A DNA stretch of 64,000 nt from contig NZ_SHLI01000001.1 of NCBI RefSeq assembly GCF_004217415.1, forward strand, positions 124,001-188,000. Direction: 5' to 3'. The position numbers were made by a program, and so were the translations under genes. The stretch comes from Spiribacter vilamensis. Its GTDB lineage: Bacteria > Pseudomonadota > Gammaproteobacteria > Nitrococcales > Nitrococcaceae. How positions within the stretch are numbered: the stretch's first letter is position 1; every line of letters starts with the position of its first letter. Shown one piece after another: positions 22,361 to 34,986 of this stretch. The notes beneath the pieces are model-generated. The model was not told the DNA's origin and ran no database searches. It saw nothing but the letters and a program-made list of their open reading frames with translations.

Positions 22361-22552
22361 TGCGTCTTCCTCCACAGATGCTGGAGGGCCGACTTTAAGC
22401 GAACGGAAACGGGCGGGATGTCGCCGGGATCACAGATCCACGTGATCGGTAAGGGGCAAGACGCATGGAGTGCATGTAAGTGGTTTTGCGGATGAATGAG
22501 CCAACAGCCGGAGCTACCTTATTCGGTAACGGCACATCACGGGAGAAACAGA

Positions 22553-22990
22553 ATGAGTGCAAAGACCGAAGCGGTTGGTAATACCAGCTCCATCGCATCC
22601 ATGGCTGGCCATGCGCACTGGCTACTGCGGGCGGCCATCGCCGGCGTATTCCTTTTCCATGGTCTACAGAAATTCCTTGGCCCCGGCATCGAGGGCTTCT
22701 CCAGCATGATGGGCCTGCCGGTATTGATTGCCTTCCTCGTTGCTGTTGCTGAAGTGCTTGGTGGCGCAGGCATTCTGGCGGGTGGCGCCATGCGCAGCCA
22801 GCTCGGAGATGCCATAACTCGTCTGGCGGGCGCGGCGGTCGTACCGGTCATGGCCGGTGCGATCATCATGGTTCACTGGGGACGATGGAATTTCACGCCG
22901 ACAGAAGCCCACCCGATGGGCGGAATGGAATTCCAGGCAGTGCTGCTATTGATCGCCCTTTACTTCATCGTGCGGGGCAACGACACCTGA
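22553..22990 (+). CDS. DoxX family membrane protein
   Basis: A 145-residue protein with four predicted membrane helices. The N-terminal helix AAIAGVFLFHGLQKFLG carries the DoxX-type FHGxxK pattern, followed by a helix rich in Ala and Gly (AEVLGGAGILAGG), another near residue 100, and a final helix before the charged end RGNDT. The substrate or partner is unknown; DoxX proteins are usually linked to redox or stress functions. ATG 22553 has GGGAG upstream; the open frame starts earlier at 22496 but lacks a comparable site. The gene stands alone between divergent pilB and tRNA-Pro. Confidence 0.8.
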   Translation: MSAKTEAVGNTSSIASMAGHAHWLLRAAIAGVFLFHGLQKFLGPGIEGFSSMMGLPVLIAFLVAVAEVLGGAGILAGGAMRSQLGDAITRLAGAAVVPVMAGAIIMVHWGRWNFTPTEAHPMGGMEFQAVLLLIALYFIVRGNDT

Positions 22991-23019
22991 AAGGCAGGAC
23001 CGGGGATTTGCGGGGAAAC

Positions 23020-23096
23020 TGGTCGGAGTAGCAGGATTCGAACCTACGACCTCTGCCTCCCGAAGGCAGCGCTCTACCAAGCTGAGCTATACTCCG
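23020..23096 (-). tRNA. tRNA-Pro (anticodon CGG)
   Basis: A 77-nt cloverleaf on the minus strand. The acceptor stem pairs CGGAGTA with TACTCCG, the anticodon stem is CTGCC/GGCAG around the loop TTCGGGA, giving anticodon CGG (codon CCG), and the T-loop is TTCGAAT. The 3' CCA is encoded (23020-23022). It begins only 8 nt after the ispB stop on the same strand, so it is probably made from the ispB transcript. Confidence 0.96.
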
Positions 23097-23104
23097 AAGA
23101 TCGG

Positions 23105-24082
23105 TTAATACTCGCGACCGACAGCAAATTCCGCGAGGCCACGAAGCGCCTCGCGGAAGGGACTGTCACCGAAGGCTGCGAGCGCCCTGATGGCTCGCTC
23201 GGCCTCTTGTTCCGCGAGGTCGCGAGTATAGGCAATCGAGCCGGTGCGCGCAATCACTGCCGCGACTTCGGCGATGTCGTTTCGGCCGCCGCTCTCTATG
23301 GCGTCGCGAACAATGGCGCGGCCGGCGGGATCGGCGTTGGCCATGCAGTGGATTAACGGCAGTGTGGGTTTGCCCTCGGCCAGATCGTCTCCGATGTTCT
23401 TGCCGATCGCGCCGGCATCGCCATCGTAATCGAGGGCGTCATCGGCGAGCTGGAAGGCAATACCCAGGCGGCGGCCATATTTGGCGGCGGCATCCAGTCG
23501 CGCTCGGTCCGCCGGGTTGTTCAGTCCTACCGCCAGCTGGCAGCCGGCTTCGAAAAGGACGGCGGTTTTCCGATAGATAACCTGCTGGTAGCGATCTTCG
23601 GTCACATCCGGGTCGTGGACGTGCATCAACTGCATGACCTCGCCCTCGGCGATGCGGTTGGTGGTTCGCGAGAACAGCGCCATGACCGCCATATCGTCGA
23701 GTTCCACCATCATCTGGAAGGCGCGGGTGTAGAGGAAATCGCCGACCAGAACACTCGCTTCATTACCCCAGATCTGATTTGCCGTATCGCGACCGCGCCT
23801 GACCGCGGACTCGTCGACGACATCATCATGGAGCAGCGTAGCGGTGTGGATGAGCTCGACGGTGGCGCCGAGGAGGGCATGGCGGTCGTCTCCGTCTGCA
23901 TGTCCCGCAGCCCGGGCCATCAGGAGCGCAACCATGGGGCGCAGGCGCTTGCCGCCGCCACCGATAATGTAATGACCAAGCTGATTGATGAGGGCGACGT
24001 CCGACTGGAGTCGATCCTGGATAATCCGGTCGACCACGGACATATCGTCCGCGACCGGCCTGCGAATGGCGGCGATCTCCAT
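23105..24082 (-). CDS. ispB: Octaprenyl (long-chain) diphosphate synthase IspB
   Basis: IspB makes the side chain of ubiquinone. From ATG 24082 the 325-residue protein has GGGGKRLRP near residue 41, the first aspartate motif LLHDDVVDESAVRRG (DDVVD at 86-90) and the second QLADDALDYDGD. Residues just before DDVVD are small (Ala and Thr), which fits a long-chain enzyme rather than FPP synthase. The frame remains open upstream past rplU, but the start at 24082 gives the E. coli length and lies downstream of a good promoter. It is divergent from rplU, the usual arrangement. Confidence 0.94.
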   Translation of the reverse strand: MEIAAIRRPVADDMSVVDRIIQDRLQSDVALINQLGHYIIGGGGKRLRPMVALLMARAAGHADGDDRHALLGATVELIHTATLLHDDVVDESAVRRGRDTANQIWGNEASVLVGDFLYTRAFQMMVELDDMAVMALFSRTTNRIAEGEVMQLMHVHDPDVTEDRYQQVIYRKTAVLFEAGCQLAVGLNNPADRARLDAAAKYGRRLGIAFQLADDALDYDGDAGAIGKNIGDDLAEGKPTLPLIHCMANADPAGRAIVRDAIESGGRNDIAEVAAVIARTGSIAYTRDLAEQEAERAIRALAAFGDSPFREALRGLAEFAVGREY

Positions 24083-24116
24083 GCGGATGGCATCTCGAGG
24101 TAAATTAGGAAACTGG

Positions 24117-24145
24117 ATGCTAGGAATCGCCGCTGGGGGTGTCAA
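24117..24145 (-). promoter_or_regulatory. Sigma-70 promoter for ispB (and tRNA-Pro)
   Basis: On the minus strand TTGACA (24145-24140) is separated by 17 nt from TAGCAT (24122-24117). Transcription would begin about 28 nt before the ispB ATG. Confidence 0.7.
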
Positions 24146-24164
24146 GCGTGACCCCCGTATCGCG

Positions 24165-24193
24165 TTGACCCCGGGCGCGAATCCGACTATTCT
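24165..24193 (+). promoter_or_regulatory. Sigma-70 promoter for rplU-rpmA
   Basis: TTGACC (24165-24170) and TATTCT (24188-24193) are spaced 17 nt apart, placing the start about 30 nt before the rplU ATG. It diverges from the ispB promoter with 19 nt between the two -35 hexamers. Confidence 0.72.
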
Positions 24194-24229
24194 CTCACGG
24201 TTTTGGAACAACCTTCTGGAGTCGTTCAG

Positions 24230-24544
24230 ATGTACGCGGTAATCAAGTCGGGTGGCAAGCAGTATCGGGTCGCCGAGGGCGATCTGCTGCAGGTCGAAAA
24301 ACTCAATGCCGAGGCCGGCGAAACCGTGAGTTTCGACGACGTCCTGCTCGTCGCCGATGGTGATGACGTAAAGGTCGGAACGCCACGCCTCGAGGGAGGT
24401 GCGGTCTCGGCGGAGGTAATCTCGCAGAGCCGGGCCCGCAAGATCGAGGTGGTCAAATTCAAGCGCCGTCAGGACTACCAGCGCCACTACGGCCATCGCC
24501 AGCATTATACGGAAGTCCGTATTACCGGCATCCAGGCCGGCTAG
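24230..24544 (+). CDS. rplU: Large ribosomal subunit protein bL21
   Basis: The 104-residue product starts MYAVIKSGGKQYRVAEGD and ends with the GHRQHYTEVRITGI segment, both characteristic of bL21, which binds 23S rRNA. ATG 24230 gives the standard N terminus; an open frame to 24203 adds non-homologous residues. rpmA follows after 30 nt, the universal pairing. Confidence 0.98.
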   Translation: MYAVIKSGGKQYRVAEGDLLQVEKLNAEAGETVSFDDVLLVADGDDVKVGTPRLEGGAVSAEVISQSRARKIEVVKFKRRQDYQRHYGHRQHYTEVRITGIQAG

Positions 24545-24574
24545 CCCCGGCCCCTGATAACGGAGACAGTATCA

Positions 24575-27059
<2,485 letters not shown>

Positions 27060-27063
<4 letters not shown>

Positions 27064-27323
27064 CCGAGCTGCCGGATCTGCTGAGCGAGCCGGCTTTTGT
27101 GGCGTGCGGCCTTGTTCTTGTGGATGACGCCCCGCGTTGCCATGCGGTCGAGGACCGGAACGGCGGCGGCATAGGCGGCTTCGGCGGCGGCTTTGTCACC
27201 CTTTGCAACGGCGGCCGTTACCTGTTTGAGCTTGCCGCGCATCATCGAACGGCGGGCCTGATTGTGACGGCGCTGCTGCTCGGCCTGGCGGGCCCGTTTG
27301 CGGGCGGAGGCGATATTGGCCAA
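27060..27323 (-). CDS. rpsT: Small ribosomal subunit protein bS20 (TTG start)
   Basis: The mature sequence [20 protein letters not shown] and a basic helical body identify bS20, which binds 16S rRNA. No ATG precedes it: the codon before Ala is TTG at 27323, with AGGAG 7 nt upstream. E. coli rpsT also uses UUG, linked to autogenous translational control, so this looks like a conserved feature. The resulting protein has 87 residues, as in E. coli. A promoter lies upstream (27395-27367). Confidence 0.96.
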
Positions 27324-27344
27324 CGTGCTACTCCTGTTGAGTCT

Positions 27345-27371
27345 TTGTCGGGAGGAAAAGAGCGGTAATAT
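27345..27371 (+). promoter_or_regulatory. Possible murJ promoter sharing its -10 with the rpsT promoter
   Basis: TTGTCG (27345-27350) and TAATAT (27366-27371) are 15 nt apart, a short spacing. The -10 lies on the opposite strand of the rpsT -10, shifted by one base. Confidence 0.35.
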
Positions 27372-27395
27372 GCGAAGGCAGCGCCTGAATGTCAA
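27367..27395 (-). promoter_or_regulatory. Sigma-70 promoter for rpsT
   Basis: On the minus strand, consensus TTGACA (27395-27390) is followed after 17 nt by CATATT (27372-27367). The start would fall near 27360, giving a leader of about 37 nt before the TTG start. Confidence 0.7.
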
Positions 27396-27406
27396 CTGGT
27401 AAACGG

Positions 27407-28969
27407 ATGAATTCGCACTCACGCCTGTGGCGATCGGTCATGACGTTTGGCAGCTGGACGCTGTTGTCACGGGTCATGGGACTGGCAAGGGACATTGTTC
27501 TGGGCGTGATTTTCGGGCCCTCGGCGGCGACGGATGCGTTTTTCGTTGCCTTCAAGATCCCGAACTTCCTCCGCCGCCTGTTCGCGGAAGGGGCCTTCCA
27601 GCAGGCCTTCGTCCCGGTGCTCTCATCGGCCCGTCAGCGGGGCGGCGACGAGGCCGTGCGGCGCCTCTTCGGGCGCGTCAGCGGCTGTCTGGCGATGATC
27701 CTGGCGGCCATCACGGTCCTTGCCATGCTTGGCTCGCCCGCGCTTATCCGTGTGTTTGCCCCGGGATTTGCCGATCAGCCCGACCAGCTGATGCTGGCGG
27801 CGGAATTGTTGCGTCTCACCTTCCCGTACCTTCTCCTGATCGCACTCACCGCCGCCGCGGCCGCTGTACTCAACACCTATGACGAGTTCGGACCGCCGGC
27901 CTTCGCGCCGGTGCTGCTCAACCTCAGCTTGATCGCCGCCGCTATCTGGCTGTCACCGAGGCTTGAGACTGGCGTTATGGCGCTGGCACTGGCGGTGCCG
28001 GTGGCGGGTGTCCTGCAGCTCCTGCTGCAACTGCCCTTCCTCTGGCGGCGGGGTGTGCTGGCCTGGCCCTGGCCGCAGTGGTCTGATCCGGACGTCCGCC
28101 GCATCCTCCGACTGATGGGGCCGACGCTGTTCAGTACCTCGGTCCAGCAGATCAATCTGCTCGTCGATACCATTCTTGCGTCTTTCCTGGTCGTCGGATC
28201 GATCAGCTGGCTGTACTGGTCGGATCGGCTCATGGAGTTTCCGCTCGGGGTGTTCGGTATTGCGCTGGGGACCGTAATTCTGCCCAAGCTCTCCGCCGAG
28301 CATGCCGACGCCAGCCCCGAACGTTTCAACGCGACGCTGGACTGGGCGCTGCGGCTCGCCCTGGTGGTCATCGCCCCGGCAACCGTTGGGCTGGTGGTGC
28401 TGGCGGCCCCCCTGCTGGCGACGCTGTTCGGTTATGGCGAGTTTGGCGCGACCGATGTCCGGGCGGCGAGCTGGAGCCTGATGGCCTATGGTCTGGGCCT
28501 GTTCGGCTTCGTGCTGGTCAAGGTCCTGGTGCCGGGGTACTTCTCTCGCCAGGACACGCGGGGGCCCGTGCGTTGTGCAGTGATGGCAATGGCGGCGAAT
28601 ATGGTGGCGAGCGTCTCGCTGGTGCTGCTGCTGATCGACACCGGGTTTGCCCATGCCGGGCTCGCCCTGGCTACCGGGGTGGCGGCATGGATCAATGCCG
28701 CGCTGCTGCTGCGCGGGCTCCGGCGTCAGGGCGTTTATCAACCGCTGGCTGGCTGGCCCCAACTGGGCGGGCGCGTGCTCATCGCGGTTATTGCAATGGC
28801 CGCGGTGGTGGTCTGGCCGGCGGGGCTTGAGGACCTGTGGCTGGAATCCGGGGCCGCGTTGCGAATCAGTCTGCTGACGGCTGTGATCCTCCTCGGCGCA
28901 GGCGTCTACGCCGCCATGCTGTGGATGCTCGGAGTCCGACCCGGCCAGTTCCGGGAGCCCGCTGCATGA
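27407..28969 (+). CDS. murJ: Lipid II flippase MurJ
   Basis: MurJ (MviN) flips lipid II across the inner membrane. The 520-residue product has about fourteen membrane helices and the family N-terminal pattern [20 protein letters not shown], then [24 protein letters not shown], with the conserved arginines of the central cavity. An ATG at 27389 adds six residues; that start lies next to the -35 of the opposing rpsT promoter, and neither start has a strong ribosome-binding site. rpsT-murJ-ribF-ileS-lspA-ispH is a known gammaproteobacterial gene order. Confidence 0.94.
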   Translation: MNSHSRLWRSVMTFGSWTLLSRVMGLARDIVLGVIFGPSAATDAFFVAFKIPNFLRRLFAEGAFQQAFVPVLSSARQRGGDEAVRRLFGRVSGCLAMILAAITVLAMLGSPALIRVFAPGFADQPDQLMLAAELLRLTFPYLLLIALTAAAAAVLNTYDEFGPPAFAPVLLNLSLIAAAIWLSPRLETGVMALALAVPVAGVLQLLLQLPFLWRRGVLAWPWPQWSDPDVRRILRLMGPTLFSTSVQQINLLVDTILASFLVVGSISWLYWSDRLMEFPLGVFGIALGTVILPKLSAEHADASPERFNATLDWALRLALVVIAPATVGLVVLAAPLLATLFGYGEFGATDVRAASWSLMAYGLGLFGFVLVKVLVPGYFSRQDTRGPVRCAVMAMAANMVASVSLVLLLIDTGFAHAGLALATGVAAWINAALLLRGLRRQGVYQPLAGWPQLGGRVLIAVIAMAAVVVWPAGLEDLWLESGAALRISLLTAVILLGAGVYAAMLWMLGVRPGQFREPAA

Positions 28970-29046
28970 ACATGGCTGGATACCGGGTCCCTCCCGTATA
29001 CTGCGTATTCGTAACGCTTTGAATCCGACGGGTGTGGATGGCGACA

Positions 29047-30000
29047 ATGGAACTCATCCGAGGCGCGCATAACCTCAGGCAACGGCATCGGCCAAGCGTG
29101 GCCACGATCGGGAACTTCGACGGCATCCATCGCGGCCATCAGGCCGTGATTGAATCGCTGCACGCGGCCGGACGGCGGCTGCAGTTGCCGACGACAGTGA
29201 TCCTGTTCGAGCCGCAACCGCGCGAATTTTTCGTACCCGACCGGGCGCCGGGCCGCATCACCCGTCTACGCGAGAAACTGCGGATCCTCGAGTCGCTGGG
29301 TGTGGAGCGGACGCTCTGCCTGAGGTTCGATCAGGTTCTGGCGTCGGAGCCGGCCGAAGACTTTATTCGTCGCCTGCTCGTCGACGCCCTTGATGTGCGC
29401 TTTCTCATGGTGGGAGACGACTTCCGTTTCGGCCACAAGCGGCGGGGCGACTTCAGTATGTTGCAGTCCGCTGCGCAGACCTTCGGTTTCGAGCTCGAGC
29501 GCATGCCGACGGTTCACGAGGGCGGCGAACGGGTGAGCAGCACGCGGATCCGCCGGGTGCTCGAGACCGGCGATATGGCGTCGGCGGAGCGGCTGCTAGG
29601 GCGTCGTCTCTGCATCTCGGGGCGGGTCGTGCACGGCGAAAAACTGGGCCGGGAACTCGGCTGGCCAACCGCCAATATCGGCTTTGGTCACCATCCGCCG
29701 CCGATGCGGGGGATCTTCAACGTCGCCGTGCACGGCCTGGGCGAGGTGCAGCCCGGCGTTGCCAGTCTCGGGACCCGGCCGACCGTGAATGGCGTAGAGA
29801 CCCTGCTGGAGACCTATCTACTGGACTTCTCCGGTGATATCTATGGTCGCCCCATCGATGTCGAGTTTCTGACTCGACAGCGAGGCGAGGAGCGATTCGA
29901 TGGGCTCGAGGCCCTGAAAAAGCAGATTGCCGCGGATGTCGCCGCGGCCCGAGCGTGGTTCGTGGACCACGGTTACCTGAAAGCAAGCAGTGCAGGATGA
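29047..30000 (+). CDS. ribF: Bifunctional riboflavin kinase / FAD synthetase RibF
   Basis: RibF makes FMN and FAD from riboflavin. The 317-residue protein has the adenylyltransferase domain, with the nucleotide-binding [10 protein letters not shown] (22-31) and SSTRIRR motifs, followed by the flavokinase domain with a GWPTANIG segment, RPTVNG and the final [23 protein letters not shown] helix. ATG 29047 gives the family N terminus [10 protein letters not shown]. It ends 4 nt before the ileS start, so the two genes are co-translated or nearly so. Confidence 0.96.
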   Translation: MELIRGAHNLRQRHRPSVATIGNFDGIHRGHQAVIESLHAAGRRLQLPTTVILFEPQPREFFVPDRAPGRITRLREKLRILESLGVERTLCLRFDQVLASEPAEDFIRRLLVDALDVRFLMVGDDFRFGHKRRGDFSMLQSAAQTFGFELERMPTVHEGGERVSSTRIRRVLETGDMASAERLLGRRLCISGRVVHGEKLGRELGWPTANIGFGHHPPPMRGIFNVAVHGLGEVQPGVASLGTRPTVNGVETLLETYLLDFSGDIYGRPIDVEFLTRQRGEERFDGLEALKKQIAADVAAARAWFVDHGYLKASSAG

Positions 30001-30004
30001 CTCC

Positions 30005-32824
30005 GTGAGCGATTACAAGGACACCCTCAACTTACCGAGGACCGCATTCCCGATGCGCGCCGGTCTCGCCAAGAGCGAGCCGGTCAGGCTGGCGCGCTGG
30101 CGCGAGGAGGGGGTGTACGAGCGCCTTCGCGAGGCCCGCCGCGGCCGCAGTCGCTACGTCCTCCATGACGGCCCGCCGTATGCCAACGGCAGCATTCACA
30201 TCGGTCATGCGGTCAACAAGATCCTCAAGGACGTCATTGTCAAAAGCCGCAGCCTCAATGGACTGGACGCCGTTTATGTCCCGGGGTGGGATTGCCATGG
30301 CCTGCCCATTGAACACAAGGTCGAGCAGGAGATCGGCAAGGCCGGCGAGGCGGTCTCCAACCGGGCTTTCCGCGATGCCTGCCGGGCTTTCGCGACCGAC
30401 CAGGTCGCCGGCCAGAGCGAGGATTTCCAGCGCCTGGGTGTGCTTGGCGACTGGCACGATCCCTACCTAACCATGGCGCCGCGGACCGAGGCGAACATCC
30501 TCCGGGCACTCGGCGAAATCGTCCGTAACGGCCATCTCAAGCGCGGCTTCAAGCCCGTTCACTGGTGCACCGACTGTGGTTCGGCGCTGGCGGAAGCCGA
30601 GGTGGAGTACGAGGCGCATACCTCACCGGCGATCGACGTGGCATTCCGGGCCGTTGACGGCGAAGGTCTGGCGCGGCGCTGCGGGAGCACAGTGGATGTC
30701 GGCGACGCCCCCGTATCGGTAATGATCTGGACGACTACGCCCTGGACCATCCCGGCGAACCAGGCCGTCGCCCTCCATCCGCGGCTCGATTACGTGCTCC
30801 TGTCCATCGAACACGGTCGCGAGTTCATGCTGCTGGCCGAGGATCTCCACGAAACGGCGATGGAACGCTACGGCGTCGAGCACTTCGGGATCGTGGGGCG
30901 TTGTCAGGGGCATCACCTCGAGGATCTGACTCTCCGGCATCCGTTTCTCGATCGGCGTGTGCCGGTGATCCTCGGCGAGCATGTCACTACCGAGGCGGGT
31001 ACTGGTGCCGTCCATACCGCCCCGGACCACGGCGCGGACGACTTCGAGGTCGGCCAGTACTACAACCTGCCGCTCGAGAATCCGCTGGCGGACGATGGCC
31101 GCTTCCGGCGCGGCGAGTTCGAGGGGCAGTTCGTGTTCGACGCCAATCGCGCCATCGTCGAGCGGCTCGAGGCCACGGGTACGCTCGCCCATCACGAGCC
31201 CTATCATCACAGCTATCCGCACTGCTGGCGGCACAAGACGCCGATCCTGTTCCGGGCAACGCCACAGTGGTTCCTCAATCTCGAGGCCTCGCAAGTACGC
31301 GAGCGTACCCTCGACGCACTGTCCGAGGTGAACTGGTTCCCGACCTGGGGCGAGGACCGGATGGCCGCGATGGTCGGTAATCGGCCCGAGTGGTGCATCT
31401 CCCGGCAGCGCAACTGGGGTGTGCCGATTGCGCTGTTCATTGATCGCGAGACCGGCGAGCCTCATCCGGACACGAATGATCTGATCGAGGCCGTGGCGAA
31501 GCGCATGGAAACGGACGGCATCGATGCCTGGTTCGAACTCGATCCGGCCGAGCTGCTGGGCGAGGAGGCCGGTCGCTACGAGAAGGTCACGGACATCCTC
31601 GACGTCTGGTTCGACTCGGGGACGACCCATGCCACCGTGCTGCGCGGCCGGGAAGACCTGCAATGGCCGGCGGATCTCTATCTCGAAGGCAGCGATCAGT
31701 ACCGCGGCTGGTTCCAGTCGTCGCTGCTGACCGCAATGATGATCGACGGCAAGCCGCCGTACCGCAACGTGCTGACCCACGGCTTCGCGGTCGACGAGCA
31801 GGGCCGAAAGATGTCGAAATCCCGGGGTAATGTCATCGCGCCGCAGTCGGTGATGAATGCCCTTGGCGCCGATATCCTCCGTCTCTGGGTGGCCTCGTCG
31901 GACTACAGCGGCGAGATTGCCGTTTCCGACGATATCCTCAAGCGCACGGCGGATGCCTACCGTCGCCTCCGCAATACGGCACGCTTTCTGCTCGCCAACC
32001 TCGCCGGCTTCGAGCCCGCCGACAACGCCCTGCCGGCGGAGCAGATGCTGCCCCTCGATCGCTGGGCCGTGGATCGCGCCCTGCAATTGCAGGCATCGAT
32101 CATCGAGGATGCGGAACGATTCGATTTCCACCAGCTCTATCAGCGCGTGCACCACTTCTGCGTGCTCGATATGGGCGGGTTCTACCTCGACGTTATCAAG
32201 GACCGGCAGTACACGACCCGTGCCGACAGCGTTGCCCGGCGCTCGGCACAGACGGCGATGTGGCACATCGCCGAGGCGCTGGTGCGCTGGCTGATGCCGG
32301 TACTGTCATTCACCGCCGACGAGATCTGGGAGCACCTGCCGGGTGACCACCCCGGGACGGCGCTGGAAGCGGAATGGTACGACGGGCTGTTCGCGCTCGA
32401 TGAAGGATCGATGGACCGGGCCTTCTGGGAAGACGTTCTCGCCCTGCGGGACGCGGTCGCCAAGCGCATCGAGGCGATGCGGAACGAGCAGCGGCTGGGT
32501 GCCACGCTCGAGGCCGAGGTTGATCTGTTCTGTCCCGAGCCGCTGGCCGCCCGCTGGGCGTCGCTGGGGGACGAGCTCCGTTTTCTGCTGATCACGTCGG
32601 CGGCGCGGGTGCACCCCCTGGCAGAGGCCGACGATGACGCCCGGGCGGCGCATCTCGCCGACGGAACGCGATTCCTGTTCAGCGTCCGGCCCAGCGAGCA
32701 CGACAAATGCGAGCGCTGCTGGCACCGTCGCCCCGACGTCGGCACGGATCCGCAGCATCCATCGATCTGCGGGCGCTGTGTCGACAACATCGCGGGCGAT
32801 GGCGAGATCAGGCGCTTTGCGTGA
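30005..32824 (+). CDS. ileS: Isoleucyl-tRNA synthetase
   Basis: This class I synthetase charges tRNA-Ile and edits misactivated valine. The 939-residue protein, one more than E. coli IleS, contains the HIGH motif at 65-68, the editing CP1 domain with [13 protein letters not shown], the KMSKS motif at 602-606, and a C-terminal zinc-binding module (CERCWHRR and CGRC). The start is GTG at 30005 with AGGA upstream; a second GTG at 29990 would overlap ribF. lspA follows after 18 nt, the conserved pairing. Confidence 0.97.
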   Translation: MSDYKDTLNLPRTAFPMRAGLAKSEPVRLARWREEGVYERLREARRGRSRYVLHDGPPYANGSIHIGHAVNKILKDVIVKSRSLNGLDAVYVPGWDCHGLPIEHKVEQEIGKAGEAVSNRAFRDACRAFATDQVAGQSEDFQRLGVLGDWHDPYLTMAPRTEANILRALGEIVRNGHLKRGFKPVHWCTDCGSALAEAEVEYEAHTSPAIDVAFRAVDGEGLARRCGSTVDVGDAPVSVMIWTTTPWTIPANQAVALHPRLDYVLLSIEHGREFMLLAEDLHETAMERYGVEHFGIVGRCQGHHLEDLTLRHPFLDRRVPVILGEHVTTEAGTGAVHTAPDHGADDFEVGQYYNLPLENPLADDGRFRRGEFEGQFVFDANRAIVERLEATGTLAHHEPYHHSYPHCWRHKTPILFRATPQWFLNLEASQVRERTLDALSEVNWFPTWGEDRMAAMVGNRPEWCISRQRNWGVPIALFIDRETGEPHPDTNDLIEAVAKRMETDGIDAWFELDPAELLGEEAGRYEKVTDILDVWFDSGTTHATVLRGREDLQWPADLYLEGSDQYRGWFQSSLLTAMMIDGKPPYRNVLTHGFAVDEQGRKMSKSRGNVIAPQSVMNALGADILRLWVASSDYSGEIAVSDDILKRTADAYRRLRNTARFLLANLAGFEPADNALPAEQMLPLDRWAVDRALQLQASIIEDAERFDFHQLYQRVHHFCVLDMGGFYLDVIKDRQYTTRADSVARRSAQTAMWHIAEALVRWLMPVLSFTADEIWEHLPGDHPGTALEAEWYDGLFALDEGSMDRAFWEDVLALRDAVAKRIEAMRNEQRLGATLEAEVDLFCPEPLAARWASLGDELRFLLITSAARVHPLAEADDDARAAHLADGTRFLFSVRPSEHDKCERCWHRRPDVGTDPQHPSICGRCVDNIAGDGEIRRFA

Positions 32825-32842
32825 GGTCCGGGTCGGTCACGG

Positions 32843-33331
32843 ATGCCGGTGATAGGCCGCAGTCTACGCTTCGGTCTGTTGATCGCTGGCCTGGTGCTGG
32901 TGGCCGATCAGGTGACCAAGTGGCTGGCGATGAACGAGCTGGCGCTGCATCGGCCGGAGCCGCTCTTGCCGGTGCTCAATCTGATGCTTGCGTTCAACAC
33001 GGGCGCGGCGTTCAGCTTCCTCGCGGATGCACCGGGCTGGCAGCGCTGGTTGCTGAGTGGCGTGGCCCTCGCGGTGAGCCTGTATCTGCTGCACTGGCTT
33101 CGGGGACTCGCCGCCGACAGGCGATTCGAGGCCGCCGGGATCGGGCTGATCCTCGGCGGTGCGCTGGGCAACCTCGCTGACCGGGTCCGGCTGGGTGGGG
33201 TGGTCGATTTCATCGATGTCCACTACGCCGGCTGGCACTGGCCCGCTTTCAATATTGCCGACGCCGCCATTACGGTTGGGGTCGGAATGATCCTACTGAC
33301 GGCCTGGTCGGACTGGCGTCACAACCGCTGA
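32843..33331 (+). CDS. lspA: Lipoprotein signal peptidase LspA
   Basis: LspA removes signal peptides from prolipoproteins in the inner membrane. The 162-residue protein has four hydrophobic segments, the NTGAAFSFL loop near residue 52, and the two catalytic aspartates at D122 (VVDFIDVHY) and D140 (FNIADAAI). It is placed between ileS and ispH as in E. coli, though without fkpB between them. Confidence 0.96.
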   Translation: MPVIGRSLRFGLLIAGLVLVADQVTKWLAMNELALHRPEPLLPVLNLMLAFNTGAAFSFLADAPGWQRWLLSGVALAVSLYLLHWLRGLAADRRFEAAGIGLILGGALGNLADRVRLGGVVDFIDVHYAGWHWPAFNIADAAITVGVGMILLTAWSDWRHNR

Positions 33332-33373
33332 CCCGACCCGGCCGGTCTCGATGCGCTACGGGAGAACCGAATC

Positions 33374-34357
33374 ATGCAGGAAATAAGAGTCGCCAATCCT
33401 CGCGGATTCTGCGCCGGTGTCGATCGCGCCATCAGCATCGTCGAACAGGCACTTGAGGCATTCGGCCGGCCCATCTACGTCCGCCACGAGGTGGTCCACA
33501 ACCGGCTCGTCGTCGATGATCTGCGCGACAAGGGCGCGGTCTTCGTCGAGGAACTCGACGGTGTGCCGGCCGGCGCCACCCTCATCTTCTCGGCACACGG
33601 TGTCTCGCAGTCGGTCCGTGACGAGGCGGTCGAGCGTGGGCTGCATGTCTTTGATGCGACCTGTCCGCTGGTCACCAAGGTCCACATGGAGGTGCGCAAG
33701 CACGCCCGGCAGGGCCGCGAGGTCATCCTCATCGGTCACGACGGTCATCCCGAGGTAGAGGGCACCATCGGTCAGTACGTTGGCGAGCGTGCCGATCAGG
33801 GCGGCATCTATCTGGTCGAGACGCCGGCGGATGCACAGGCCCTGAGTGTCAGGAACCCCGATGACCTGGCGTTCGTCACCCAGACCACGCTGTCGATGGA
33901 CGACACGGCCTCGGTGATCGAGGCCCTTCAGGCGCGTTTCCCGAGCATCGAGGCGCCCCGCAAGGACGACATCTGCTACGCCACCCAGAACCGCCAGGAC
34001 GCCGTGCGTGAGCTGGCCGGCGAGGTGGATGTCATGATCATCGTGGGATCGACCAACAGCTCCAATACACGCCGGCTCACGGAGCTCTCCGAGCGGCTTG
34101 GCGTGCCGGCTCACCAGATCGACCGGGCGGAGGAGCTCGAGGCCGACTGGATCGCCGATGCCAGCCGCATTGGCGTTACCGCCGGCGCCTCCGCACCGGA
34201 ATCACTGGTGCAGGCGGTGATCGACCGGCTGGTCGAGTGGGGCGTGCAGCGGCCGGACACCAGCGGTAACTATACCGAGGATGTCGTCTTTTCCATGCCC
34301 CGTGATCTGATGCGTGCCATCCCGAAGCGAGGCGAGATCAAGACCGTCGCGGACTGA
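33374..34357 (+). CDS. ispH: 4-hydroxy-3-methylbut-2-enyl diphosphate reductase IspH
   Basis: IspH is the iron-sulfur enzyme of the last MEP-pathway step, making IPP and DMAPP. The 327-residue protein retains the three cluster cysteines: C13 ([10 protein letters not shown]), C97 (DATCPLVTK) and C201 ([11 protein letters not shown]), and the [10 protein letters not shown] substrate loop. The stop codon directly abuts the stop of the convergent prepilin-like gene. Together with ispB and ispA it shows that isoprenoids come from the MEP route. Confidence 0.97.
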   Translation: MQEIRVANPRGFCAGVDRAISIVEQALEAFGRPIYVRHEVVHNRLVVDDLRDKGAVFVEELDGVPAGATLIFSAHGVSQSVRDEAVERGLHVFDATCPLVTKVHMEVRKHARQGREVILIGHDGHPEVEGTIGQYVGERADQGGIYLVETPADAQALSVRNPDDLAFVTQTTLSMDDTASVIEALQARFPSIEAPRKDDICYATQNRQDAVRELAGEVDVMIIVGSTNSSNTRRLTELSERLGVPAHQIDRAEELEADWIADASRIGVTAGASAPESLVQAVIDRLVEWGVQRPDTSGNYTEDVVFSMPRDLMRAIPKRGEIKTVAD

Positions 34358-34891
34358 TCAGCACCCGGTGCCGTCGGCGGACATATCGGCGCGCTCGATC
34401 CGCGGCCGTCCGCTGGCGTTGATGATAATCGACCGGCTGGCCCGGATCGCACCGTCCGCCGCGCGCCGGCAGACATGCAACGTGCCCATCTGCAGGCTGC
34501 CACTGGGGCGCCGGGTGCCGCCATCGGCCTGATAGTGCAGCGCCTCCCCGATGCCGGCGTTGGCGGTGACAGTGATCGAGGTCGGTAACGGTTCGGCCGT
34601 CCGCAGCCGGTATTCGCCAGATTGATAGCGACCATCGGCGTTGCGATCCACGAAGATCGTCCAGCCGCGCTCCCAGCCATTGCTCTTCGCCCGTATGACG
34701 ACCGGCGTACCGCGTGCCACGGCGGCATTGCGGGTGTGGCGAATGGCAAGGTGGAGCTGGTCGGTCGCGGTATCCAGCCGGGTCTTCATGGCCAGATCCG
34801 AGAATACCGGTGCGCTCAGGGTCGCCAGTAGCGCCATCAGCGATAGCGTGACAAGGAGCTCGAGAAGGGTGAAGCCGCGCTGCTCGTGCAT
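34358..34891 (-). CDS. Type IV prepilin-like protein, FimT/GspH family
   Basis: A 177-residue minor pseudopilin. The N terminus MHEQRG then FTLLELLVTLSLMALLA is a class III signal with the cleavage after Gly6 and a Glu at +5, followed by the long hydrophobic helix. The globular part shows the FimT/GspH pattern (AIRHTRNAAVARGTPVVI, GWTIFVD, and two cysteines near the end, CRRA and TGC, that can form the C-terminal disulfide). ATG 34891 gives a 6-residue leader; the frame is open further upstream without a clear start. It faces ispH and diverges from the next pilin gene. Confidence 0.85.
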   Translation of the reverse strand: MHEQRGFTLLELLVTLSLMALLATLSAPVFSDLAMKTRLDTATDQLHLAIRHTRNAAVARGTPVVIRAKSNGWERGWTIFVDRNADGRYQSGEYRLRTAEPLPTSITVTANAGIGEALHYQADGGTRRPSGSLQMGTLHVCRRAADGAIRASRSIIINASGRPRIERADMSADGTGC

Positions 34892-34986
34892 GGGTGTTAC
34901 TGATCTCTGTAACCGGTGGTCGACCAATCTAGCGCAGCAGTCGGGTGGATCGGGCACCGCCGGTCGGTTACCGGCAGGCTTGGGTC

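Noticed and set aside
22428-22447. GATCAC-8-GTGATC inverted repeat between pilB and doxX as an operator
   Set aside because: Six-base arms are short, no associated promoter or regulator was seen, and chance occurrence is likely.
30623-32266. Long open frame antisense to ileS
   Set aside because: The opposite strand codes a full-length IleS with all motifs; long antisense frames are expected at this base composition.
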